From the NCBI GenBank assembly GCA_002422995.1, contig DIUK01000028.1, positions 1-38,965 on the forward strand: a stretch of DNA of 38,965 bases. The letters are read 5' to 3'. A program made the translations under genes and the position numbers. Positions 7,510 through 14,328 of this stretch are shown here, one piece after another (positions within the stretch are counted from its first letter, which is position 1; each line of letters begins with the position of its first letter). Below the pieces are notes generated by a model, which saw nothing but the letters and a program-made list of their open reading frames with translations, was not told the DNA's origin and did not search any database. This DNA comes from Rhodocyclaceae bacterium UBA6160 (GTDB lineage: Bacteria; Pseudomonadota; Gammaproteobacteria; Burkholderiales; Rhodocyclaceae).

Positions 7510-8514
7510 ATGACGACTTCTCAACAAGAACGCCCCGCTGTCGGTATTGTTATTGGTGACCCCGCCGGTATTGGTCCTGAGGTTATTGCCAAGGCGTGGC
7601 TAACGGAGCAACTTCACGCGGCATGCCGCCCAGTTTTAATTGGCAGCGCGGCAGTCATGGAGCGGGCCCTAGGATTTATTGGCAAAACTGCCACAATCAA
7701 TGTGCTAACCAACCCTGCGACAGTGCCTGCGGGCATCGTTGATCGGGTGGATACGCTGGATATTCTTGATACGGGCCGCATGAATGGTGAGGCACTGCCT
7801 TTGGGCGAAGATACTGTCGTGGGTGGGCGCGTTAGTGCAGAATGGCTTGACGAAGCGGATCAGTTGGCGCGTAGCGGACAGTTTGCGGCAACTGTTATGG
7901 GCCCCATTAGCACCGGCTCGATGAAGATGGCTGGCACGCTCGATAAGGTCATTAGCGTGACACCCGGTGAGAGCTATCTGCTTCTAGTTTCCGGGCCTTT
8001 GCGTGTAGCGCATTTGACCGATCACATGGCGTTACGGGATGTGTGCGACATCATTAGCCAGGATCTGGTGGCGTTAACCCTGCGCAAGCTGGATGCGGTC
8101 ATGCGTGAATGGGGAATTCCCAAACCGCGCATTGTCGTTGCTGGGTTAAATCCCCATGCCATGGGCCGTGAAGATAGCGAACAGATCGCTCCCGCCATTG
8201 CTCAGGTACGAGCTGAGGGGATTGATGCTACAGGGCCGATGAGTCCTGATACGGTGTTCCGTCAATGTATTGAAGGGCGTTTTGATATCGTGCTGGCCAT
8301 GTATCACGACCAGGGACATATCGCGATCAAAACCTGGGGATTTTCAGGCAACAGTGCCATCATTCTTGGCCCGCCTTATACGCATCTGTCGGTTGCGCAT
8401 GGCACGGCTTTCGACATTGTGGGCAAGAATATTGCTGATCACACCATGATGCAAAGTGCGATTATCACAGGGGCTTATTTGGCAGCGGGCCGAGGTTTTC
8501 CATCAGAGAAGTAG
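7510..8514 (+). CDS. PdxA-family dehydrogenase, probable catabolic diol dehydrogenase (TphB-like role)
   Basis: The 334 residues show the full PdxA fold: GDPAGIGPEV (residues 17-26), and metal ligands His172 (DHMALRDV), His216 (GLNPHAMG) and His266 (MYHDQGH). PdxA oxidises 4-phosphohydroxy-threonine in vitamin B6 synthesis. TphB, a family member in terephthalate clusters, instead oxidises and decarboxylates a cis-diol acid. Here the canonical IRTS-x-DHGTA segment, whose Arg contacts the substrate phosphate in PdxA, reads THLSVAHGTA, so that Arg is missing. Placed between xylY and the reductase, where XylL/BenD activity is needed, it most likely dehydrogenates the diol made by XylXY. This is an inference. 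It lies 13 bp after xylY. A weak GGCGG precedes the ATG. Confidence 0.8.
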   Translation: MTTSQQERPAVGIVIGDPAGIGPEVIAKAWLTEQLHAACRPVLIGSAAVMERALGFIGKTATINVLTNPATVPAGIVDRVDTLDILDTGRMNGEALPLGEDTVVGGRVSAEWLDEADQLARSGQFAATVMGPISTGSMKMAGTLDKVISVTPGESYLLLVSGPLRVAHLTDHMALRDVCDIISQDLVALTLRKLDAVMREWGIPKPRIVVAGLNPHAMGREDSEQIAPAIAQVRAEGIDATGPMSPDTVFRQCIEGRFDIVLAMYHDQGHIAIKTWGFSGNSAIILGPPYTHLSVAHGTAFDIVGKNIADHTMMQSAIITGAYLAAGRGFPSEK

Positions 8515-8540
8515 TCCCGAAGGCGGGAGGGGACAGCCAG

Positions 8541-8562
8541 CAATAGTTGGTATTGTTTTTTT
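8541..8562 (+). terminator. Weak hairpin with T-run between the PdxA-family and reductase genes
   Basis: CAATA, loop GTTGG, TATTG, then seven T. The stem is only 5 bp and AT-rich, so it may be a partial terminator or attenuator that lowers expression of the reductase, or chance. Confidence 0.25.
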
Positions 8563-8628
8563 AAATCGCGGTGTTGTCTAGGCTGCTGGTAGACGGCTAA
8601 CTTTAGAGCAGAATAAAAGGTTGATGAA

Positions 8629-9702
8629 ATGCTAAGTTTTTTCAAGAGAAAGCCCAAGGGCCCGGCAATGGTGCGCGTCCAGCCGTTGGGGGTGGAAGTT
8701 GAGGTTCCCCAGGGTCAGAGCATGCTGCAGGCAGTGTTGGAAGCGGGTTACGATTTTCCGCATAGCTGCAAGGTGGGAACCTGCATGTCGTGCCGCTGTC
8801 GTTTGATTTCAGGCAAGGTGAATGCGATTCGTGATTTTTCGTATGTGCTGAGTGGCGAAGAGTTACGTGCGGGTTATATCCTCGCTTGCCAGGCAAAAGT
8901 ACCGGCGGGAACGCAAGTCGTTGTCGAGATGGAAATTGACGTCAATCGTCCGCATCATGAAGTCGTGACGGCTTCTGGTGTCATTGCCTCCCAACAAACC
9001 CTAACCCACGATATCGTTGAGTTAAAAATTGATCTTGACCTTGCGGGCAGTGCGATTAATTATGCTGCGGGGCAGTATGCCAGTCTGCGTCGAGCGGGGT
9101 CAGATCGCGACCGCGAGTATTCTTTTGCAACAGCACCAGTCGTTGGTGGTGCGCGGCAGCTGACTTTTTTCATTCGTCATGTTCCGGGTGGGGCATTCAC
9201 CGATTGGTTATTTGCTGAATCACGTGTTGGCCAGCCGTTGGAAGTTAGCGGCCCAGGGGGCGATTTCTGGTTGCGTCCTGACGATGCGCCGCTCGTGTTT
9301 ATTGCCGGGGGGAGCGGCTTGGCACCGATTCTTTCCATTCTTGAAGCGGCGCTGCAAGAAGGCATTACGCGGGACGCACTGTTTCTGTTTGGCGCACGCG
9401 CGCAACGCGACCTTTATCAAATTGAGGCGATTCAACAAATCGCCTCACAATGGAGAGGCAATTTCAAGTTTGTCCCTGTCTTATCTGATGAGCCAGCGGA
9501 CAGTGATTGGCAGGGCTGTCGTGGGCTCGTGACCGAATACTTGGTACCTGCGCAAGTGCCGGAGTTAGGTGCGCGGCATGCTTACCTTTGCGGCCCGCCG
9601 CGAATGATTGACGCCGCAATGACGCAGCTTTATGCTGCGGGGATTCCGGAAGCGCATATCCACTATGATAAATTTCTGGATGCGAGCAGCTTGCAAGCGT
9701 AA
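8629..9702 (+). CDS. xylA: NADH:acceptor reductase with [2Fe-2S] and FAD domains (XylA type)
   Basis: An electron-transfer protein that takes electrons from NADH through FAD and a plant-type [2Fe-2S] cluster to an oxygenase. Of 357 residues, the N-terminal ferredoxin domain (about 14-110) has Cys47, Cys52, Cys55 and Cys87. The FAD domain has REYSFATAP, and the NAD domain has GGSGLAP and YLCGPPRMID. Domain order and details (FPHSCKVGTC, LSGEELRAGY, VPGGAFTDWLF, RGLVTEY) resemble XylA of xylene monooxygenase more than BenC. It is the only reductase in the window, so it may serve the XylM-type hydroxylases and the XylXY dioxygenase, and perhaps the naphthalene-type dioxygenase. AAAGG precedes the ATG. 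It is not xylose isomerase, which shares the symbol. Confidence 0.85.
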   Translation: MLSFFKRKPKGPAMVRVQPLGVEVEVPQGQSMLQAVLEAGYDFPHSCKVGTCMSCRCRLISGKVNAIRDFSYVLSGEELRAGYILACQAKVPAGTQVVVEMEIDVNRPHHEVVTASGVIASQQTLTHDIVELKIDLDLAGSAINYAAGQYASLRRAGSDRDREYSFATAPVVGGARQLTFFIRHVPGGAFTDWLFAESRVGQPLEVSGPGGDFWLRPDDAPLVFIAGGSGLAPILSILEAALQEGITRDALFLFGARAQRDLYQIEAIQQIASQWRGNFKFVPVLSDEPADSDWQGCRGLVTEYLVPAQVPELGARHAYLCGPPRMIDAAMTQLYAAGIPEAHIHYDKFLDASSLQA

Positions 9703-9719
9703 AGCGGATTTGTATAGAG

Positions 9720-9759
9720 TGCCATTTTTGCGAACGATGATAATGGCATCAGAATGCCA
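9720..9759. promoter_or_regulatory. Cluster of inverted repeats upstream of the quinoprotein gene
   Basis: TGCCATT (9720-9726) pairs with AATGGCA (9742-9748), and the overlapping TGGCAT (9744-9749) pairs with ATGCCA (9754-9759) over a 4-nt gap. These three related half-sites lie just upstream of a -10-like TATAAA (9774-9779) that has no good -35, as expected for an activator-dependent promoter. The NarL-type regulator at 22.5 kb is a candidate binder, by inference only. Confidence 0.4.
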
Positions 9760-9803
9760 AACGCATCAATGATTATAAAAATTCTGTAACGTGAGGAGAT
9801 GTG

Positions 9804-11528
9804 ATGAAAAATACTAAGCATTTATTACGTGCCACCTTGCTGGCGGCTGGTTTGTTGGGCAGTATGGTGATGAGCGCGCCATTATTTGCTGCAACCGCAG
9901 GGGTTGATGATGCGATGTTGCGAAATGATGCGAAATCGACCGAAGATGTGCTGACCTATGGCATGGGTTATGACCAGAAACGGTATAGCCCACTGGCAAA
10001 AATCAACCGCAAAACAGTTAGCAAGCTGGTTCCGGTGTGGAACTTGAGCCTGGATCACTCAGCCAATGCTTCAGTACAACCTCTCGTTGTTAATGGCATG
10101 ATGTATGTCACAACACATACAGCGACAGTCGCCATTGATGCGCTGACAGGGCACCAGAAATGGAAGACACCCGTAAGTTTGCCGCAGGATGTGTATGCGT
10201 CACTTTGCTGTGGTGCGCAGTCGCGTGGCGCGGCGGTGTATGGCGACAAATTGTTCCGCACCACGGTGGATGCTCGCGTCATGGCGCTGGATATCAAGAC
10301 GGGCAAACTGTTGTGGGAAACCAAACTGGCTGACTATAAGGAAGGTTATGCATTTGTATTAGCGCCCCTGGTGGCTAATGGTGTGGTAATGGTGGGTAAT
10401 TCGGGCGGCGAGTTTGGTACCCGTGGCTTTCTTGAAGGGTTGGATCCGCAAACCGGAAAGTCTCTTTGGCATGTCTGGACGGTTCCCGCGCCCAATGAAA
10501 AACATGGTGATACCTGGGCAGAAGGGGTTTATCTCAAGGGTGGTGCACCTACCTGGATCACTGGCAGCTACGACCCAGAGCTTGATCTAGTCTATTGGGG
10601 CACAGGTAACGGCGGGCCGTGGAATGCAAATGCTCGTGGTGTCGGCAAAGACAATCTTTACTCTTGCTCGGTGCTGGCGATACGGCCAAAAACAGGCGAA
10701 CTTGTTTGGTATTATCAATTCACACCCAATGATGCCTACGACTATGACGGCGTCAATGAATTGGTGCAGTCAGAGCTCAAGATTGATGGCCAGATGCGTA
10801 AAGTCATCATGCAGGCGAACCGCAATGGGTATTTTTATGTGATTGACCGCACTAATGGTCAATTGCTGCGCGCTAACCAGTTTGCCAAGAAGTTGAATTG
10901 GGCAAACGGGATAGACATGAAAACGGGCCGTCCGATTGAATCGGAAATGACTAAAAAAGTGAAGGCGACGCTAGAGTCTGAAGAGTCCCATGAAGTCTGG
11001 CCCGGCGCTTTTGGCGCCAAAAATTGGGCACCGATGGCGTTTGACCCGAAGCGTAATCTGGCTTACGTTAACACCGTCAATATGGGCATGCGTTTTAAAA
11101 CGACGAAGCCCGAGTACCGTCGTGGCACATGGTATCTGGGCATTGAGATGGGGGGCTTTCCTGCACCTGAAGATGGCAAGCGCGGTGCGTTACGCGCACT
11201 GGATCCGCTGACCGGAAAACCTAAGTGGTCGATTGAACTGGATACTCCGTATCTCAGTGGCGTCTTGGCAACGGCGGGCGACCTTGTTTTTGTTGGCGCG
11301 ATGACGGGTGAATTCCTCGCACTGGATAGTGATACCGGTAAGAAACTCTGGAGTTTCCAGACCGGATCGGGCATCACCAGCTTGCCGATTACCTGGGAGC
11401 GTAATGGTGAGCAATACATTACGGTAGTCAGCGGCTCGGCTAATTTGTATCAAGCAATTTCGGCTGATCCTAACCTGGCGAATGTGCCTCCTGGCTCATC
11501 GGTTTGGACTTTCAAGCTGAGTAAGTGA
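9804..11528 (+). CDS. PQQ-dependent alcohol dehydrogenase, lanthanide-type motif, periplasmic
   Basis: This quinoprotein oxidises primary alcohols in the periplasm and passes electrons to a cytochrome c. The 574-residue precursor has a signal peptide (about 1-30, ending APLFA-A). The propeller repeats show ALDxxTGK motifs (ALDIKTGKLLW, ALDSDTGKKLW). The adjacent cysteines of LCCG form the vicinal disulfide of this family. The catalytic Asp is Asp313 in NDAYDYDGVNE, and Asp315 two residues later is the mark of lanthanide-dependent enzymes such as XoxF and PedH; calcium enzymes usually have Ala or Ser there. I chose the ATG at 9804, 5 nt after GAGGAG, over the GTG at 9801. The next gene encodes a cytochrome c. 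In this cluster the substrates are probably benzylic alcohols from the XylM reaction (inference). Confidence 0.88.
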   Translation: MKNTKHLLRATLLAAGLLGSMVMSAPLFAATAGVDDAMLRNDAKSTEDVLTYGMGYDQKRYSPLAKINRKTVSKLVPVWNLSLDHSANASVQPLVVNGMMYVTTHTATVAIDALTGHQKWKTPVSLPQDVYASLCCGAQSRGAAVYGDKLFRTTVDARVMALDIKTGKLLWETKLADYKEGYAFVLAPLVANGVVMVGNSGGEFGTRGFLEGLDPQTGKSLWHVWTVPAPNEKHGDTWAEGVYLKGGAPTWITGSYDPELDLVYWGTGNGGPWNANARGVGKDNLYSCSVLAIRPKTGELVWYYQFTPNDAYDYDGVNELVQSELKIDGQMRKVIMQANRNGYFYVIDRTNGQLLRANQFAKKLNWANGIDMKTGRPIESEMTKKVKATLESEESHEVWPGAFGAKNWAPMAFDPKRNLAYVNTVNMGMRFKTTKPEYRRGTWYLGIEMGGFPAPEDGKRGALRALDPLTGKPKWSIELDTPYLSGVLATAGDLVFVGAMTGEFLALDSDTGKKLWSFQTGSGITSLPITWERNGEQYITVVSGSANLYQAISADPNLANVPPGSSVWTFKLSK

Positions 11529-12007
11529 TGCTAAATACTCTTTTCCATTTCAAGAATGCCTTGCGTGGTTTTGCGCTGAGCGCACTATTGTTAGCTGGTG
11601 GCTGTGCGCACGAGGTGACCCCGGTTTTAACTCAGACTGAGGATGGGGTTGCCGAAGTTGCAACTGAGGTCGTGACTCCAGCTGCCACTATAGCGCAGCA
11701 AACTCCAAGCCAGCAGTCAGCTGTAGCTACGCCGATTGCAGAAGCGATCGCAGCACCTACTTCGGTAGCGACTCCAGATGCAATAAAGCAGGGCAAGCGA
11801 GTGTATGCCAGTGCTTGTGCGCGTTGTCACGGGGTAAATCTGGTTAATACCGGCGCCTCGACATTTGATTTGCGCACATTTCCGCGTGATCAAAAGCCCC
11901 GGTTTGTGCAGTCGGTTTTACATGGCAAGGGCGCAATGCCCGCATGGGAAGGCAGTGTTACGCCGGAAGAAGTTGAGGCTTTGTGGGCTTACATTAGCGC
12001 GCGCTAG
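11528..12007 (+). CDS. c-type cytochrome, likely lipoprotein electron acceptor of the quinoprotein
   Basis: A 159-residue protein with an N-terminal export signal ending in a lipobox-like LLAGGC (Cys26), a Pro/Ala/Thr/Val-rich linker (about 27-82) and a C-terminal class I cytochrome c domain. Haem is bound at Cys97-Ala-Arg-Cys100-His101, with Met137 (GAMPAW) the likely sixth ligand. The ATG overlaps the quinoprotein stop (TGATG), so the two are translationally coupled. It therefore probably takes electrons from the quinoprotein and hands them to the respiratory chain. The linker and lipid anchor would let the haem domain reach from a membrane. Whether it is truly lipidated is uncertain, because the residue at -3 is Ala. 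Confidence 0.82.
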   Translation: MLNTLFHFKNALRGFALSALLLAGGCAHEVTPVLTQTEDGVAEVATEVVTPAATIAQQTPSQQSAVATPIAEAIAAPTSVATPDAIKQGKRVYASACARCHGVNLVNTGASTFDLRTFPRDQKPRFVQSVLHGKGAMPAWEGSVTPEEVEALWAYISAR

Positions 12008-12034
12008 AACCTCTGAGCCATCAGAAATCAAGAG

Positions 12035-12068
12035 GAGGCATGGGCTGGTTAGCTGATGCCTCTTTTTT
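12035..12068 (+). terminator. Rho-independent terminator after the cytochrome gene
   Basis: GAGGCAT (12035-12041) pairs with ATGCCTC (12056-12062), followed by six T. It ends the quinoprotein-cytochrome transcript. Confidence 0.75.
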
Positions 12069-12131
12069 CATCCTGTAATTCATTTCGATAACCATTTAAA
12101 TTTTCCCCTATGAAAGCTAAAAAAATCGGTG

Positions 12132-12226
12132 CTGGTGAAGCGCCGGCGCTGCAAGGCGGTCAAGCAAGAAGCGCTCTGATGAAGCCCCTCTGCAGCAGGG
12201 CGGTTGGGAAAAGCATGCGCTCCTCG
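12132..12226 (+). repeat. Two imperfect tandem repeat units of about 44 bp, non-coding
   Basis: A unit starting CTGGTGAAG at 12132 recurs as CTGATGAAG at 12176, with GCTGCAAGGCGGT against CTGCAGCAGGGCGGTT and GCGCTC at both ends. The second unit is followed by a hairpin, CCGCTAC (12227-12233) with GTAGCGG (12245-12251), just before the AEC gene. Read in shifted frames the units give similar peptides (GEAPALQGG and DEAPLQQGG), so this may be decayed coding DNA or a dispersed repeat. No gene is supported here. Confidence 0.4.
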
Positions 12227-12281
12227 CCGCTACGGATCCTCGCTGTAGCGGATGGTGATACGGTGCCCAACGTGGTTTGTC

Positions 12282-13238
12282 ATGTTGCCTGACCTGCTCC
12301 TCTCGCTTGAGCGTGGCATTGCACCGCTGATCGCCCTTATTGCGCTTGGATTTGTCTGGCGTATAAAAACACCGGCTGGTTTAAATGTTGTTGATACACG
12401 ACGTACCATCAATGCGCTAGTGCTCTATCTTTTTTATCCGGGGATTGCTTACGACGTGATCAGCCGGGTCAATTTTGGGCCGGAGGTTTTTTTGGTTCCC
12501 GCATCGATCTGGTTCGGTTTGCTTGCAGCCATGGGGCTGGGCTGGCTGGTTTTTGCCCGACCGCGTACTGTGTGGGGAATATCCGCCCCTGCGGTAGGCG
12601 CTTTACTAATTGGCTGCTCTTTCGGCAATATTCTCTCGATGGGTATCGCTGTGTTGCAATCGCTATTCGGGCCAGAAGCGGCGCGCTATCCAATCTATGC
12701 CGATGTTATCGGCATATCGGTTCTGTACTGGACTCTCGGCGCTGGCGTGGCGGCCGTTATGGGGACAAAAGAACAGTCATTTCGGCTGGGCGCATTTGCC
12801 ATGACCCTATTCAAAATGCCGCCTGTCTGGGCATTTTTTGCCGGACTGACTGTTAATCTGTTGGCCATCCCCGTGCCGCAATGGGTGAGTACCACAGCGC
12901 ATCTACTGGGGCAGGCCGTTGTTCCCTCCATGCTGCTTACTGTCGGCATGTCTATATCACTCGAAACCGTCAAGCGCTCGCCGCGCATGATCCTTGCCGC
13001 GAGTGCCATCAAGCTCATTGTGATGCCGGCTTTGGTTGCAGCTGTTGTGCTACCGCTATTTGGCATGACCGAGGTGACTCAAGTCATGATCTTGCTGGCC
13101 GGCATGCCGACGATGATGGCCACTGTGCTGTTGTCCGAACGATTCGGTCTGGATACAGAAATACTCGCCGCGGTGATGGTGGTCTCCACCCTGGGCTTTT
13201 TCTTTACGTTGCCGCTGATGGTAGCCTTGCTACTGTAA
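12282..13238 (+). CDS. AEC-family (auxin efflux carrier type) membrane transporter
   Basis: About 318 residues with eight to ten hydrophobic segments and the AEC layout of two similar halves: NALVLYLFYPGIAYDVI and GALLIGCSFGNILSMGIAVLQ in the first, and QAVVPSMLLTVGMSISLE plus AGMPTMMATVLLSERFGLD in the second. The polar NxxxxG and Pro-containing breaks are typical of the carrier site. Family members export organic acids or auxin-like aromatic acids. Here it may move an aromatic acid or alcohol-oxidation product, but direction and substrate are unknown. The ATG at 12282 is preferred because the upstream ATG at 12252 touches a hairpin; neither has a good ribosome-binding site. A terminator separates it from the cytochrome gene. 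Confidence 0.8.
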   Translation: MLPDLLLSLERGIAPLIALIALGFVWRIKTPAGLNVVDTRRTINALVLYLFYPGIAYDVISRVNFGPEVFLVPASIWFGLLAAMGLGWLVFARPRTVWGISAPAVGALLIGCSFGNILSMGIAVLQSLFGPEAARYPIYADVIGISVLYWTLGAGVAAVMGTKEQSFRLGAFAMTLFKMPPVWAFFAGLTVNLLAIPVPQWVSTTAHLLGQAVVPSMLLTVGMSISLETVKRSPRMILAASAIKLIVMPALVAAVVLPLFGMTEVTQVMILLAGMPTMMATVLLSERFGLDTEILAAVMVVSTLGFFFTLPLMVALLL

Positions 13239-13249
13239 AAATTCAGGTA

Positions 13250-14206
13250 TCAGTGGATAACGACACCCCAAGGCGCTTCACCTACAGGTATCGTCACAAC
13301 GGTTTGATGGGTTTCCGCATGGATGACAGATACGCTGTTAGAGCGGCCATTCGCCACATAAACCCGGCTTCCATCCGGTGTGACGGCTAATCCCCAGGGG
13401 CGATTGCCGACTGGGATCGTGGCGGTAATTTGCTGGCTGGCTACATCAATCGCAGAAACCGACGCGTCACGACCATTGGAAATAAATACCTGTTTGCCAT
13501 TCGGTGCAGCGGCCACGCCATTGGCAAAATTCCCGGCTTTGATTGTTTTAACTACCGCTTGCGTTGCCATGTCGATGACATACACCACGCCAGGTAGCTC
13601 ACAAGCGACATAGGCCTGGCTGCCGTTGGGTAGAAAACCGATACCGCGCGGCCGCGCGCCGACAGTGATGGATTTGATTTGTTGACGAGTTGCTACATCG
13701 ATCACATCAACACTATCCGCTTCTTCGGCGCTCACCAATAACCAGCGCCCATCAGGGCTGAATTCCGCGTGTTCCGGGTTTTTACCAGCGGTCTTGATTG
13801 AAAAATCGAGGCGCTGTGCGGCCGTATCAATAAACGCCACGCGGTTGGTTAATTCAATGGCCGCGACCACCCAGCGCCCATCCGGCGAAATGCTCACGCC
13901 TTCTGGGGATTCCCCCAGGGGAATACGCATGGCAATTTTTTGGCTGGCTAGATCAATCACCACTAGCCCATTGGCACTGCGGTCGCTGACATACAGCAAC
14001 TTGCCATCCTGCGAAACCACAATTCCGCGCGGTGCACCGCCGGTGGTGATCGTATCGACAACTTTCTGTGTCGACGTATCTATAATCGAAATGGAACCGG
14101 ATTTTTCATTCGGAATATAAGCGAATGGGGCAGCATGCACTGGCGTAATGAACAGCCCCGCGATGATCAGTAGGAGGGTATAATATGGCAAGGCGGTAAT
14201 TTTCAT
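13250..14206 (-). CDS. YVTN-repeat beta-propeller protein, periplasmic, PQQ-catabolism associated type
   Basis: A 318-residue secreted protein: signal peptide MKITALPYYTLLLI to VHA-A, then about seven repeats of the form SPDGR-x-V-(15-20)-V-x-V-ID-x-ATQ-x-V-x-T-I-x-VG-x-x-P-x-G, one blade each (for example PRGIGFLPNGSQAYVAC, PWGLAVTPDGSRVYVANG). TIGRFAM describes a seven-repeat YVTN family that occurs with PQQ-dependent alcohol catabolism, and similar proteins occur in lanthanide-uptake (lut) clusters. It is divergent from a TonB-dependent receptor gene and lies 1.2 kb from the quinoprotein operon. A role in binding PQQ, a metal or a metal chelate in the periplasm is an inference. I chose the ATG at 14206 for its signal peptide; the frame is open upstream to 14263. 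Confidence 0.8.
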   Translation of the reverse strand: MKITALPYYTLLLIIAGLFITPVHAAPFAYIPNEKSGSISIIDTSTQKVVDTITTGGAPRGIVVSQDGKLLYVSDRSANGLVVIDLASQKIAMRIPLGESPEGVSISPDGRWVVAAIELTNRVAFIDTAAQRLDFSIKTAGKNPEHAEFSPDGRWLLVSAEEADSVDVIDVATRQQIKSITVGARPRGIGFLPNGSQAYVACELPGVVYVIDMATQAVVKTIKAGNFANGVAAAPNGKQVFISNGRDASVSAIDVASQQITATIPVGNRPWGLAVTPDGSRVYVANGRSNSVSVIHAETHQTVVTIPVGEAPWGVVIH

Positions 14207-14328
14207 GGCGTGAAGTTTGAACGTGGCGGCAAAAAGGTGGTGGCGAAGAGTCGTAATACACAACGTTGCATCCTATCATGTGCCCATGTGTCGATCAGGC
14301 ATTTTTTCTTTCGAGTCATATTGGATTT

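Noticed and set aside
12110..12292. 60-codon open frame before the AEC gene
   Set aside because: It crosses imperfect repeats and a hairpin, has no ribosome-binding site and overlaps the carrier start.
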